Translations under genes and position numbers: made by a program
Shown: one piece after another, positions 35,071 to 45,234 of the stretch
Position numbering within the stretch: position 1 is the first letter of the stretch
Layout: each line of letters begins with the position of its first letter
DNA from: an uncultured Pelagibacteraceae bacterium
Lineage (GTDB): Bacteria > Pseudomonadota > Alphaproteobacteria > Pelagibacterales > Pelagibacteraceae
Reading direction: 5' to 3'
DNA: 64,000 nucleotides
Assembly: GCA_902546375.1 (NCBI GenBank)
Contig: CACCJO010000001.1
Location: 1 to 64,000 of the forward strand
The notes under the pieces: generated by a model
Seen by the model: the letters and a program-made list of their open reading frames with translations, nothing else
The model's database searches: none
Told to the model about the DNA's origin: nothing

Positions 35071-35395
35071 AACATATTCTTTTTTACTTATCGCTATATT
35101 TTGTGAGGTAGCTGGAACAATGTTATTGCCAGTTTCACAAAATTTTACCAAGATTATTCCAACTGTTTGTCTAACAATATTCTATTTGGTGTCTTTCTAT
35201 TTGATGACTTTTGTTATGGATAAACTACCAATAGCAATTGTTTATGCCACTTGGAGTGGACTTGGAGTATTTACAATAGCTTTGCTTGGATATTTCTTTT
35301 TTAAACAAACTTTAGCTTGGCAAGCTATTGCTGGATTATTCCTTATAGTTATTGGCGTGATACTGGTTAATAGTTTTACTGTAAAAATTAATTAA
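35063..35395 (+). CDS. Small multidrug resistance (SMR/EmrE-like) transporter
   Basis: 110 aa, exactly the EmrE length, from the ATG at 35063; the longer frame from 35042 lies inside prpE. Four hydrophobic helices, the essential membrane Glu near residue 15 (IAIFCEVAGTMLLPVS), and KLPIAIVYATWSGLGVFTIALLGYFFF matching the SMR central signature. It exports cationic compounds or guanidinium-like metabolites in exchange for protons. It ends in TTAATTAA shared with the convergent dihydroorotase stop. Confidence 0.9.
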   Translation: MVKTYSFLLIAIFCEVAGTMLLPVSQNFTKIIPTVCLTIFYLVSFYLMTFVMDKLPIAIVYATWSGLGVFTIALLGYFFFKQTLAWQAIAGLFLIVIGVILVNSFTVKIN

Positions 35396-36695
35396 ATTTT
35401 AAAGGGGTGCCCTCAGGCTCACCTAAAATCTTTCCATCCTTCATCTTTATTTTACCAGAAATTATTGTTGCAACAGGTGTTCCTTTAAACTCAACGTCAT
35501 TGAAAGGTGACCATCCACATTTACTTTCTATATTTTCATTTTTAATTGTTATTTTCTTGTTCATATCAACAATGGTAAAGTCAGCATCAAATCCCTCTTT
35601 AATGTATCCTTTGTTCTGTATCCCAAATATTTTTATTGGATTTTCGCATACCAGATTTATTAATTGATTAAGTGATAATTTTCCATGATTAACATGATCT
35701 AACATTACGGGCATAAGTGTTTGGACACCAGGCATGCCTGACGGAGAATTGGGATACTCTTTATCTTTATTAACTTTTAAATGTGGTGCGTGATCCGAGC
35801 CAATTGTATCATTTAAATTATTTCTTACTGCATACCACAGTCGATCATAATGAGATTTATCTCTTATTGGTGGATTCATCTGCGCATAAGTTCCAAGTTT
35901 ATCATAACAATCAGGTGCATAAATTGTTAAATGTTGTGGAGTGATTTCAAAGGTAATATTACCTTTATGTTGAGATAAAAAATCTACTTCTTGTTTAGTA
36001 GTAATATGAAGTACATGCGCTTTCTTGTTGTATTTTTTTGCAAGTCTAACTATTCTTCTAGTCGAAGAAATTGCACATTCCTCACTTCTCCAAATAGGAT
36101 GGGAGTGCACATCGCCATTTTTAATCAATTTTTTATTCTTGTTTAAGATTTCTTCATCCTCTGAGTGGACTGCTACTACTTTTGAACTATTTTGAAAAAC
36201 TTTATCAATATCCTCTTCTAATGCTACTAAAAGATTACCTGTTGAGGAACCTACAAACAATTTGATTCCACAGCAGCCCTCTAAATTTTTTAACTCAGCG
36301 AGTTGACTAACGTTACCTGCTGTTGCACCGAAATAGAAAGCATAATTGCAGTACATTCTGTTTTTTGCAAGATCCAATTTTCTTTGAAATTCTTTTAAGT
36401 TTGAGGTTGGAGGGTTGGTGTTCGGCATTTCAAATACTGCTGTAATTCCTCCAGCTACTGCTGCTCTACTTCCTGAATGAAGATCCTCTGTGTCTGTAGA
36501 ACCCGGTTCCCTGAAATGGGTTTGAGTATCTATACAGCCAGGTAAGGTAATTTTATTTTTAGCATCATAGACTTCTTTTGCCTCTTCTGATATTTGGCCA
36601 ATTTTTAATATTTTACCATCTTTAACGGCAATATCATTATCCTCTAATTTTCCATTGATATAACATTGCCCATTTTTAATTATTAGATCTAACAT
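35388..36695 (-). CDS. pyrC: Dihydroorotase (cyclic amidohydrolase family)
   Basis: 435 aa. Metal ligands and motifs: DTQTHFREPG (about 57-66), the probable carbamylated Lys in GIKLFVGSSTGN, HSED, KAHVLHITT, and DTIGSDHAPH with the final Asp. N- and C-terminal small beta domains flank the barrel (GFDADFTIVDM). The type resembles class I dihydroorotase, the third step of pyrimidine synthesis; the related allantoinase or dihydropyrimidinase role is less likely. It stands alone, convergent with the SMR gene. Confidence 0.88.
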   Translation of the reverse strand: MLDLIIKNGQCYINGKLEDNDIAVKDGKILKIGQISEEAKEVYDAKNKITLPGCIDTQTHFREPGSTDTEDLHSGSRAAVAGGITAVFEMPNTNPPTSNLKEFQRKLDLAKNRMYCNYAFYFGATAGNVSQLAELKNLEGCCGIKLFVGSSTGNLLVALEEDIDKVFQNSSKVVAVHSEDEEILNKNKKLIKNGDVHSHPIWRSEECAISSTRRIVRLAKKYNKKAHVLHITTKQEVDFLSQHKGNITFEITPQHLTIYAPDCYDKLGTYAQMNPPIRDKSHYDRLWYAVRNNLNDTIGSDHAPHLKVNKDKEYPNSPSGMPGVQTLMPVMLDHVNHGKLSLNQLINLVCENPIKIFGIQNKGYIKEGFDADFTIVDMNKKITIKNENIESKCGWSPFNDVEFKGTPVATIISGKIKMKDGKILGEPEGTPLKFN

Positions 36696-36738
36696 TTATG
36701 AAAAAAGTTATTATATTAAATTTTACGAGCAATCAAAT

Positions 36739-37626
36739 ATGAATAATAGCGTTTATATATTAAAAGATAGAGCCATACTTTATGTAAATGGCCAGGATGC
36801 TAGAGACTTCTTGCAAAATTTAATTAGCAATGACATTAATAAAGTTACAGATAGTTCAAGTTGTTTTGCTTCATTATTAACCCCTCAAGGCAAGTTTCTT
36901 TATGAATTTATTGTTGTAAAGCATAAGTCAGGTTTTTTTATTGATTGTGAAAAGTCTCAATCTGAGGAAATATTGAAGCAATTAAATTTATATAAAATAA
37001 GATCAAATGTGGAAATTCTTAATCTTAGCAATGAATTTGTTGTTGCAAGTTTTGGTTATGAAAAATATTTATCAATAGATAACACAAAAGATATTCTCGG
37101 CTTTACTATGAGATATAGAGAAGATCCAGTAGTTTTAGATCCGAGAAATAAGAATTTGGGTGCAAGGTTAATAATTAATTTAGAAAAACTTTATTTGTCT
37201 CTAAAAAAACTTGAATTAAAAGATAATAAAATTGAGGACTATTATAAACAAAGTCATAAACTTGGGATTGTTCCAAAGAATTTAAATAAACTAAAAAATA
37301 AATTATTCGGTATTGAATGTAATTTTGAAGAACTAAATGGTATTGATTTTAAAAAAGGATGTTACGTAGGACAAGAAAATACTGCTAGAATTAAACTTAA
37401 AAATAAACTTTCTAAGAGGTTATTGCCAGTTGAGATAATTGATGGAAAGCTTGAGGAAGATGAAACGGTATATTGTAATCAAATTGAAATCGGAAAAATT
37501 TTGATAAACGAAGAGTATCCGTTTGCTTTGATAAAATTTTCTAATGAAAATTTTAATAAAGACCTTACTTTAAAAAGTAAAAATGGATCATTTAAAATAT
37601 TTATACCTGAATGGCTAAAGATTTAA
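36739..37626 (+). CDS. ygfZ: YgfZ/GcvT-like folate-binding protein (iron-sulfur repair, tRNA modification)
   Basis: 295 aa with N-terminal LKDRAILYVNGQDARDFLQNLISNDI and the diagnostic KGCYVGQE motif (C208) followed by TARIKLKNKLSKRLLPV. YgfZ (human IBA57) uses tetrahydrofolate and helps maintain 4Fe-4S enzymes such as MiaB. It ends 5 nt before the end of the convergent tRNA-Leu and lies upstream of NadA, an iron-sulfur enzyme. Confidence 0.95.
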   Translation: MNNSVYILKDRAILYVNGQDARDFLQNLISNDINKVTDSSSCFASLLTPQGKFLYEFIVVKHKSGFFIDCEKSQSEEILKQLNLYKIRSNVEILNLSNEFVVASFGYEKYLSIDNTKDILGFTMRYREDPVVLDPRNKNLGARLIINLEKLYLSLKKLELKDNKIEDYYKQSHKLGIVPKNLNKLKNKLFGIECNFEELNGIDFKKGCYVGQENTARIKLKNKLSKRLLPVEIIDGKLEEDETVYCNQIEIGKILINEEYPFALIKFSNENFNKDLTLKSKNGSFKIFIPEWLKI

Positions 37627-37631
37627 TTTTC

Positions 37632-37717
37632 TGGTGCGGCCAGAGAGACTCGAACTCTCATGGACTAGGTCCACACGGCCCTCAACCGTGCCTGTCTACC
37701 AATTTCAGCATGGCCGC
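37632..37717 (-). tRNA. tRNA-Leu (anticodon GAG)
   Basis: 86 nt including an encoded 3' CCA (37634-37632). The acceptor arms GCGGCCA and TGGCCGC pair fully. The anticodon arm is CACGG-TTGAGGG-CCGTG, giving anticodon GAG that reads CUC and CUU. The long variable arm TGTGGACCTAGTCCATG is the class II hallmark of Leu/Ser/Tyr tRNAs. T-arm GAGAG-TTCGAGT-CTCTC is intact. Confidence 0.97.
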
Positions 37718-37774
37718 AAATATGACCCACATTAAATCAATGACAAGTAGGTTTCAAATTGATAAATTTTGTTT

Positions 37775-38764
37775 ATGGATTTTAATCAAGAAGTAAAATT
37801 AGCAACTGATCCAATTTATAAGAAAATTTCAAAGGTTATGCCTGAGATTGAATGGGCAATACATGCTCCTTATATCCATAAAATTAATAAATTAAAAAAA
37901 GAGAAAAATGCAGTAATACTTGCTCATAATTATCAAACTCCAGAAATTTATCATGGCATTGCAGATTTTTCTGCAGACTCTTTAGCCCTTGCTGTTGAAG
38001 CATCAAAAACCTCAGCAGATATAATTGTTATGGCTGGAGTTCACTTTATGGCTGAGACTGCGAAATTAATGAGTCCAAATAAAAAGGTTTTGTTACCAGA
38101 CATGAAAGCAGGTTGTTCATTATCCTCTTCAATAACGGGTAAAGATGTCAGATTGTTAAAAGAAAAATATCCAGGAGTTCCTGTTGTCTCGTATGTAAAT
38201 ACATCTGCTGATGTAAAAGCTGAAACAGATGTGTGTTGTACATCTGCTAATGCAGTCAAAATTGTAAAATCATTAGGTGTGAAAAAAGTTATTTTTTTAC
38301 CTGACGACTATTTAGCTAAATATGTTGCCTCACAAACCGATGTTGAAATTATCTCATGGAAAGGGATTTGTATTGTTCATGATCAATTCAACGAAAACGA
38401 AATTAAGAGTATAAGGAAAAATAATCCTGGAATTAAAATAATTGCACATCCAGAGTGTCCACCAGAAGTCATTAAAGCAAGTGATTTTGCAGGATCAACA
38501 TCAGGAATGATTAATTATGTTAGAAATAATCAACCTAAAAAAGTAATGATGGTAACTGAATGTTCAATGAGTGATAACATTCAGGTTGAAAATCCAAACG
38601 TTGAATTTATAAGACCATGCAATATGTGTCCGCATATGAAAAAAATCACTTTGCCAAAAATTTTAGACTGTTTAGAGAATGAAACTGGCGAAATTATCAT
38701 GGACCAGAAAACAATCGATAAAGCTAGATTGTCAGTAGAAAAAATGGTTGCTATCGGTAGATAA
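37775..38764 (+). CDS. nadA: Quinolinate synthase A
   Basis: Condenses iminoaspartate with dihydroxyacetone phosphate to quinolinate for NAD synthesis, using a 4Fe-4S cluster. 329 aa from the ATG at 37775; an in-frame TTG two codons earlier is less likely. Motifs: ILAHNYQTPEIYHGIADF, GVHFMAETAKL, the cluster cysteines in MKAGCSLSSS (C114), HPECPPEV and CNMCPHM, and the GSTSGM loop. nadC follows 6 nt downstream. No nadB (aspartate oxidase) is in the window. Confidence 0.97.
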   Translation: MDFNQEVKLATDPIYKKISKVMPEIEWAIHAPYIHKINKLKKEKNAVILAHNYQTPEIYHGIADFSADSLALAVEASKTSADIIVMAGVHFMAETAKLMSPNKKVLLPDMKAGCSLSSSITGKDVRLLKEKYPGVPVVSYVNTSADVKAETDVCCTSANAVKIVKSLGVKKVIFLPDDYLAKYVASQTDVEIISWKGICIVHDQFNENEIKSIRKNNPGIKIIAHPECPPEVIKASDFAGSTSGMINYVRNNQPKKVMMVTECSMSDNIQVENPNVEFIRPCNMCPHMKKITLPKILDCLENETGEIIMDQKTIDKARLSVEKMVAIGR

Positions 38765-38770
38765 CACTTC

Positions 38771-39604
38771 GTGTCAAAAATTAAATTAAGTGAAACTTTT
38801 ATTAAAGATAGAGTAAAACTTGCTCTAACTGAAGATTTGTATCCTTATGGAGACATAACGTCTAACCTCCTAAATAATAACAAAATTATTGAGGCAAAAA
38901 TAATTTCTAATCAAAAAGCAGTAGTTGCAGGTTTACTATTTGTAAAACACTCTTTTAAGCAAGTTGATAAAAAAACTAAACTTATAATAAAAAAAAAAGA
39001 TGGATCCACAGTCAAAAAAAATTCTGTAATAGCAGTAATAAAAGGTAAAGCTGATTCTATAATGATTGCAGAAAGGGTTGCATTAAATTTTTTATCCCAT
39101 ATTTCAGGAATAGCTACAAAAACAAATCAATTTGTAAAACTAGCCGGAAAAAAGTGTAAAATTTGCTGCACCAGAAAGACTTTACCGAATTACAGAGTTA
39201 TTCAAAAATATGCAGTTAAATTAGGAGGTGGCACAAATCATAGATTTAATTTAAGTGACGAATTTTTGATAAAAGATAATCATATTGCTAGTTCTGCTTT
39301 AAGAAAATTAGTCTCATTGGCGATAAAAAATAAAAAAGGAAAAAAAATTACTGTTGAAGTGGATAATTTAAAGCAACTGAAAAAGATTATTGGTCTTAAA
39401 TTTAATACTATTTTGTTTGATAATATGAGTATTAAAAATCTTAGAGCAGGTGTAAAACTTGTTAAAGAATATTATGAGACAGAAGCTTCAGGGAATATAA
39501 ATCTTAAAACTGTAAAATCTGTTGCTGCAACTGGGGTAGATAGAATTTCGGTTGGAAGCATTACTCATAGTGCCCCGGCTATAGATTTCAAACTTCAAAT
39601 CTAG
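38771..39604 (+). CDS. nadC: Nicotinate-nucleotide pyrophosphorylase (carboxylating)
   Basis: Converts quinolinate and PRPP to nicotinate mononucleotide. 277 aa starting with GTG at 38771. Motifs: LTEDLYPYGDITS, AERVALNFLSHISGIAT, CTRKTLPNYRVIQKYAVKLGGG, HRFNLSDEFLIKDNHI, TVEVDNL and DRISVGSITHSAPAIDFKL at the C-terminus, all standard for NadC. It follows nadA closely as an operon. Confidence 0.97.
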   Translation: MSKIKLSETFIKDRVKLALTEDLYPYGDITSNLLNNNKIIEAKIISNQKAVVAGLLFVKHSFKQVDKKTKLIIKKKDGSTVKKNSVIAVIKGKADSIMIAERVALNFLSHISGIATKTNQFVKLAGKKCKICCTRKTLPNYRVIQKYAVKLGGGTNHRFNLSDEFLIKDNHIASSALRKLVSLAIKNKKGKKITVEVDNLKQLKKIIGLKFNTILFDNMSIKNLRAGVKLVKEYYETEASGNINLKTVKSVAATGVDRISVGSITHSAPAIDFKLQI

Positions 39605-39619
39605 ATTATAAGATTTATT

Positions 39620-42286
39620 TTAATTTTTATTTTTCAAAAGCTCAGCCTGTGCTGCTGCTAATCTAGCTATAGGAACTCTGTAAGGTGAACAGGAAACATA
39701 ATTAAGCCCAGCTTTCGAACAAAATTTAATACTCTTTGGATCACCACCATGTTCACCACAAATACCTAGTTTAATCTTTTTATTTTGTTTTTTTCCTTTA
39801 GAAACCGCTATTTCGACTAAATCTTTCACTCCGTCATCAATGGATACAAACGGATCAATAGTAAAAATCTTATTATCTATATAATCATTTAAAAATTTAC
39901 CACTATCGTCTCTACTTATTCCAAAAGTTGTTTGTGTTAAATCATTAGTGCCAAAACTAAAGAATTCAGCATGTTTTGCAATATCATCAGCCTTAATTGC
40001 TGCTCTAGGTAACTCGATCATTGTACCCACAAGAAATTCAATTTTTGTTTTATTTTCTTTTTGAACTTTTTTTGCAGTATTGATCACTAAATCTTTCATT
40101 ATTTTAATCTCGGCTTCGGTTGAAACTAAAGGAATCATTATCTCGGGAAAAGCAAATTTTTGTTTATTTTTTTTTAAGTCTGCAAGAGCCTCGAATATCG
40201 CTCTACATTGCATCTCATAAATTTCAGGAAATGAAATGCCAAGTCTACAACCTCTATGTCCTAACATCGGATTTTGTTCATGAAGTTCTTCTATCCTGCT
40301 TTCAATATCTTTTTTGTCTGATCCAACAACATTAGCTACTTCAGAAATTTCTTTATCAGATTTCGGTAAAAATTCATGTAATGGTGGATCTAATAATCTT
40401 ACAGTAACTGGCAGACCATGCATAATCTTGAATATCTCCATAAAATCTTTTTTTTGATGCGGTAGAATCTTTTTTAAAGCATTAGATCTATCATACAGCG
40501 TTTTTGATAAAATCATTTCTCGCACTGATAAAATTCTTTCCTCATCAAAAAACATATGTTCGGTCCTACAAAGTCCAATTCCCTCCGCACCAAAATCTCT
40601 GGCTGTTTTGGTATCTAGAGGAGTCTCAGAGTTAGTTCTTACTTTAAGTTTTCTAATTTTATCAGCCCAGCTCATCAATTTTGAAAAATCTCCAGATATC
40701 TCAGGTTTTATAGTTGGAACTGTACCTAAAATTATTCTTCCCGTAGAACCGTCAATAGTAATTGTTTCACCTTCTTTAATCTCAGCCGAAGATGTTTTAA
40801 ATACTTTTTTATCGTAATTAATTTCAATTTCACTTGAACCAGAAACACAAGGTCTTCCCATTCCCCTAGCTACAACTGCGGCATGACTTGTCATACCTCC
40901 TCTTGAAGTTAAAATTCCCTTAGCAGCATGCATTCCTTGAATATCTTCTGGGGAAGTTTCAACTCTAACTAAAATTGTATCTTGCAACATATCATTTAAT
41001 CTTTCAGCCTCCTCCGAGCTAAAAACTACTTTTCCACTTACTGCACCAGGAGAAGCCGGAAGACCGTTTGCTATAACTTTGATTGAACTTCTCTCATCTA
41101 AAGTAGGATGCAAAAGTGTGTCTAAAGAGTTGGGATCAACTCTTAAAACAGCATCGTTTTTATTGATTAACTTTTCTCTAACCATATCAACAGCAATTTT
41201 TACTGCTGATTTTGATGTTCTTTTTCCAGATCGAGTTTGTAATATCCAAAGTTTATTACTTTCAACAGTGAACTCTACATCTTGCATATCCTTATAATGT
41301 TTCTCTAGTTTTTTTAAAATTTTATATAATTCGTGATATACTTCTGGCATCGACTCTTCCATAGATGCATCACCAACTTTTGCCTCTTTTCTCGCCTTCT
41401 TTGTAATGTACTGTGGAGTTCTTGTTCCAGCTACAACATCTTCTCCCTGAGCATTAATCAAATATTCTCCATAAATATCATTTGACCCATCTGAAGGGTT
41501 TCTAGTGAAGACAACTCCTGTTGCACAATCATTACCCATATTTCCAAAAACCATAGATTGAACATTAACAGCTGTTCCCCATTCAGAAGGAATTTGATTC
41601 AACTTTCTGTAAACTTTCGCTCTTTTGCTCTCCCAAGATAAAAATACAGCACTTATTGCTCCGAATAATTGATGATAAACATCTTGAGGAAAATCTTTAC
41701 TAGTCTTTTCTTTAACTACATTCTTAAAATCATTTATTAAACCATCCCAATCCTCTTCATCAAGATCCGTATCAAGTAATACACCTTTTGTTAACTTATA
41801 ATTTTCTATCAATTCCTCAAAATTATAACTTTCAACACCCATAACTACATTTCCGTACATCTGGATGAATCTTCTATAGCTATCTTTCGCAAATCTTCCG
41901 TTAGATGTTTTGTTAGCCAAAGCAACAACTGTTTTGTCATTTAGTCCTAAATTCAAAATTGTATCCATCATACCTGGCATTGAAACTCTTGCTCCAGATC
42001 GAACTGATAAAAGAAGAGGATTTTTTAAATCTCCAAATTTTTTAGATACATCTTTTTCTATCGTTTTAATTTCTTTTTTTATTTGGCTAATTAATTTGGG
42101 ATTTAATTTTTTTTTATCCTTATAAAAAATTTCGCACACTTTTGTTGAAATAGTAAAACCAGGAGGTACTGGTAAACCCATTCTTCCCATTTCAGATAAA
42201 TTTGCTCCCTTACCACCTAAAAAATTTTTTGGATCTTTTATTTTTTTTGAATTTTTAGACTTAAAATTAAGAATTAACTTATTCAT
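39620..42286 (-). CDS. ppdK: Pyruvate, phosphate dikinase
   Basis: 888 aa, full length. The nucleotide-grasp domain starts at LGGKGANLSEMGRMGLPVPPGFTIS. The phosphohistidine domain has GGMTSHAAVVARGMGRPCVSG (catalytic His). The PEP/pyruvate barrel has GLCRTEHMFFDEER and GTNDLTQTTFGISRDD, and the ending ICGEHGGDP...YVSCSPYRVPIARLAAAQ carries the catalytic Cys. It interconverts pyruvate and PEP using pyrophosphate and AMP. Its start overlaps the glyS end by 8 nt, part of the common alphaproteobacterial sppA/glyQ/glyS/ppdK order. Confidence 0.98.
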   Translation of the reverse strand: MNKLILNFKSKNSKKIKDPKNFLGGKGANLSEMGRMGLPVPPGFTISTKVCEIFYKDKKKLNPKLISQIKKEIKTIEKDVSKKFGDLKNPLLLSVRSGARVSMPGMMDTILNLGLNDKTVVALANKTSNGRFAKDSYRRFIQMYGNVVMGVESYNFEELIENYKLTKGVLLDTDLDEEDWDGLINDFKNVVKEKTSKDFPQDVYHQLFGAISAVFLSWESKRAKVYRKLNQIPSEWGTAVNVQSMVFGNMGNDCATGVVFTRNPSDGSNDIYGEYLINAQGEDVVAGTRTPQYITKKARKEAKVGDASMEESMPEVYHELYKILKKLEKHYKDMQDVEFTVESNKLWILQTRSGKRTSKSAVKIAVDMVREKLINKNDAVLRVDPNSLDTLLHPTLDERSSIKVIANGLPASPGAVSGKVVFSSEEAERLNDMLQDTILVRVETSPEDIQGMHAAKGILTSRGGMTSHAAVVARGMGRPCVSGSSEIEINYDKKVFKTSSAEIKEGETITIDGSTGRIILGTVPTIKPEISGDFSKLMSWADKIRKLKVRTNSETPLDTKTARDFGAEGIGLCRTEHMFFDEERILSVREMILSKTLYDRSNALKKILPHQKKDFMEIFKIMHGLPVTVRLLDPPLHEFLPKSDKEISEVANVVGSDKKDIESRIEELHEQNPMLGHRGCRLGISFPEIYEMQCRAIFEALADLKKNKQKFAFPEIMIPLVSTEAEIKIMKDLVINTAKKVQKENKTKIEFLVGTMIELPRAAIKADDIAKHAEFFSFGTNDLTQTTFGISRDDSGKFLNDYIDNKIFTIDPFVSIDDGVKDLVEIAVSKGKKQNKKIKLGICGEHGGDPKSIKFCSKAGLNYVSCSPYRVPIARLAAAQAELLKNKN

Positions 42287-44351
42287 TATGAGCTTTTAAA
42301 AATCGAAAATTTATATAATTTTGGAACGTTTTACATAACATATTAATAAGTTCCAAACGATTTTTTCTTAAAGTTTCATTATCTTCATTAACTTTTACAT
42401 TATCAAAAAATTCGAAAACTTCTTTTTTAGTTTCAGCCAAAATTGATAATGATTTTTCACAATTTTCATCACTGTTTATGGTAGAATAATATTTTTTAAT
42501 ATCATTAATTTTTTTATATAAGTTTTTTTCAAAGTCACTTTTAAAAATACCAGGATCAGTTGTATCATTTATTTCAATCTCGTTATTTTTCATCTCATGA
42601 TCTAAAATGTTTGATGCTCTTTTATAACTTGAATTGATGTCTATACCAATTTGGGTGTTAATTACCTTATTAAGACATTTTGCTTTTTCAAAAGACGAAA
42701 ATAAATTATTTAATGAAAATGATGATAAAGTGGCCTCAATTATATCGTAACGTATTTCTTTGTCTTTAAGATAGTATCTAAATCTATCTTTTAAAAAATC
42801 CTGTAATTCTTTTTGTAAATCTTTGTTTTCAAGATTGTATCCCTGGTCATCGTAAAGGCGTGAGGAATAATTCAAGAGATCATTTATTTTCAAATTCTTT
42901 CTATTTTCTATAATGGTTCTTATTATACCCAGAGCAACTCTCCTCAATGCTAATGGATCCTTTGAACTTGTAGGTTTCTCGTTAATACCAAAAAAACCCA
43001 CTAAGGTATCAATCTTATCTGTAATTGATAACGTGACACTGAATGGTTTTTTTGGAACTATTGAATTCAGTCCAATTGGTAAATATTGCTCAGAAATAGC
43101 TAAAGAAATATCTTTATCAAATCCTTGATATTCAGAAAAGTACCCTCCCATAAGTCCCTGAAGTTCAGGAAATTCACCAACAAGATCAGAAGTAAGATCA
43201 GTCTTACAAATTGATGCTAACAATTCTACTTTCTCTTTACTAATTAACAATTCATCTGAAATCATTCCACCAATTTTTCTCATTCGTTGAACTTTGTCGA
43301 AATAAGATCCAAGCCCCTTAAAAAAATTCATTGATTTTAATTCTGACACTTTTTTTACTAAATTTTGAGTTTTATCTTTATTCCAAAAAAATTCTGCATC
43401 ACTTAATCTTGCATCAACTACCCTTTCATTGCCTATTTTAATGAGACCTTTTTTGTCTTTTTTATTTGTTACAATTAAAAATTCATTCGTAATTTCATTT
43501 TTATCATTAAATGTTGGAAAATATTTCTGGTGAGACTCCATTGTTAGGGTCAAAATCTCTTTAGGAACAGATAAAAATTTTTTGTCAAATTTGCACAATA
43601 AAACATTTGGGCTATCTACTAAATTTACAACCTCATCCATTAATTTAGGATTTTCATTAATTTTTAACCCTTTTTTCCCTAATATCTTTAAAAAAGATTT
43701 ATTGATTATTTTTAATCTTTTATTTTGATTAACGATAACTTCATTATCTTCAAAAAATTTTTCATATTTCTTAAAATTTTCAAAAGATCTTTTTTTTTCC
43801 TCAAAATCTTTATCTAAAAAAGTCAAATTAGAGGAAGCTAAATGATGAAATTTAAAACTTAAAATTTTTTTATCAAATATTGATAAAATTGATTTTAATG
43901 GTCTTCCCCAATTTAAATCAAATTCACCCCATTTCATTGATTTTTTCCATTGATAGTTACTCAAAATTTTTGGAATGAATTCAGTGAGTAAATCATGTGT
44001 TTTTAATGAGGTAGCTACAGTTTTGTAAAAATAAAATTCATCTTTTTCGGTTTTTTTTTTAAATAAATCCTTTTTGTTAATTTTGTTTGATCTCAAAAAA
44101 CCCTCCAACGCTTGTTCAGGAGCACTTGTTTTGGGGCCTCTAATCTCTTTAGATTTAATTTTAATTTGTTTATCTAGGCCTTCAAAAACTAGAACTAACC
44201 TATTTGGAGTTGAAAAAGAAAAATTTTTTTTTGATCTTATTGATTTTTCCTCAAACAAATCTTTAAAATCTTCTAAAATTTTTTCTCTTAAATTTTTTTG
44301 AAGCCCAGCAGGAATTTCTTCACTAAATAACTCTAAAAAAAATTCTGACAT
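42279..44351 (-). CDS. glyS: Glycine--tRNA ligase beta subunit
   Basis: 690 aa from the ATG at 44351, one base after the glyQ stop, giving MSEFFLELFSEEIPAGLQ, the typical GlyS beginning; a reading 11 codons longer would overlap glyQ. Later features are ESHQKYFPTF, the HD-type metal-site region KVELLASICKTDLTSDLVGEFPELQG, and SKDPLALRRVALGIIRTI. It pairs with GlyQ in the alpha2beta2 enzyme; the beta subunit binds tRNA. Confidence 0.97.
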   Translation of the reverse strand: MSEFFLELFSEEIPAGLQKNLREKILEDFKDLFEEKSIRSKKNFSFSTPNRLVLVFEGLDKQIKIKSKEIRGPKTSAPEQALEGFLRSNKINKKDLFKKKTEKDEFYFYKTVATSLKTHDLLTEFIPKILSNYQWKKSMKWGEFDLNWGRPLKSILSIFDKKILSFKFHHLASSNLTFLDKDFEEKKRSFENFKKYEKFFEDNEVIVNQNKRLKIINKSFLKILGKKGLKINENPKLMDEVVNLVDSPNVLLCKFDKKFLSVPKEILTLTMESHQKYFPTFNDKNEITNEFLIVTNKKDKKGLIKIGNERVVDARLSDAEFFWNKDKTQNLVKKVSELKSMNFFKGLGSYFDKVQRMRKIGGMISDELLISKEKVELLASICKTDLTSDLVGEFPELQGLMGGYFSEYQGFDKDISLAISEQYLPIGLNSIVPKKPFSVTLSITDKIDTLVGFFGINEKPTSSKDPLALRRVALGIIRTIIENRKNLKINDLLNYSSRLYDDQGYNLENKDLQKELQDFLKDRFRYYLKDKEIRYDIIEATLSSFSLNNLFSSFEKAKCLNKVINTQIGIDINSSYKRASNILDHEMKNNEIEINDTTDPGIFKSDFEKNLYKKINDIKKYYSTINSDENCEKSLSILAETKKEVFEFFDNVKVNEDNETLRKNRLELINMLCKTFQNYINFRFLKAHNE

Positions 44352-44352
44352 T

Positions 44353-45234
44353 CTATGTTTGCGACTGTACCCAAATTGTAGCAACTTGTTTTGTGATTTC
44401 TCTTATTCGACCAATATATTCTGCTCTTTGCGCAACACTAATTGCTCCACGAGCATCTAATACGTTAAATATATGACTAGCTTTCAAACATTGATCGTAT
44501 GCAGGTAAAGATATATTTTTTTCAACTAATGATTTTGCTTCACTCTCATGCATATCAAATATTTTAAATAAATTTTCTGTATTAGCATGCTCAAAGTTGT
44601 AAGCTGAAAATTCTTTTTCTGATTGATGAAAAACTTCCCTGTAATCAATACCTTCATCATTCCAAACTAAATCATAAACGTTTTTTTTCTGCTGGGTAAA
44701 CATACAAATTCTTTCAAGTCCATATGTTATCTCCACTGAAACTGGTTTGCATTCAAAACCTGCCATTTGTTGAAAATATGTAAATTGAGATATTTCCATT
44801 CCATCACACCAAACTTCCCATCCAAGACCTGCAGCTCCTAGAGTCGGGCTTTCCCAATCATCTTCAACAAATCTAATATCGTGTTCTTTATGATTAATTC
44901 CTATTACTGACAAACTATTTAAATAAAGTTTTTTAATATTAATTGGAGAGGGTTTTATTATAACTTGAAATTGATAATAATGCTGAAGTCTATTTGGATT
45001 ATCTCCATATCTTCCATCTGTAGGTCTTCGTGAAGGTTGGACATACGCTGCTTTCCATGGCTTAGACCCAAGAGATCTTAGAGTAGTAGCTGGATGAAAT
45101 GTTCCAGCTCCAACTTCCATATCATAAGGTTGTAAAATTACACACCCATTTTTACTCCAAAACTTTTGAAGATTTATAATTGTATCTTGAAAAGTTTGAA
45201 ATTTTGGTTTTTTTTTTATTTTTTTAGAGGCCAT
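44353..45234 (-). CDS. glyQ: Glycine--tRNA ligase alpha subunit
   Basis: 293 aa class II catalytic subunit with [34 protein letters not shown] (split over the N-terminal strand), [48 protein letters not shown] and [10 protein letters not shown]. Transcribed just ahead of glyS, with the sppA-like gene overlapping its start by 11 nt. Confidence 0.98.
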   Translation of the reverse strand: MASKKIKKKPKFQTFQDTIINLQKFWSKNGCVILQPYDMEVGAGTFHPATTLRSLGSKPWKAAYVQPSRRPTDGRYGDNPNRLQHYYQFQVIIKPSPINIKKLYLNSLSVIGINHKEHDIRFVEDDWESPTLGAAGLGWEVWCDGMEISQFTYFQQMAGFECKPVSVEITYGLERICMFTQQKKNVYDLVWNDEGIDYREVFHQSEKEFSAYNFEHANTENLFKIFDMHESEAKSLVEKNISLPAYDQCLKASHIFNVLDARGAISVAQRAEYIGRIREITKQVATIWVQSQT

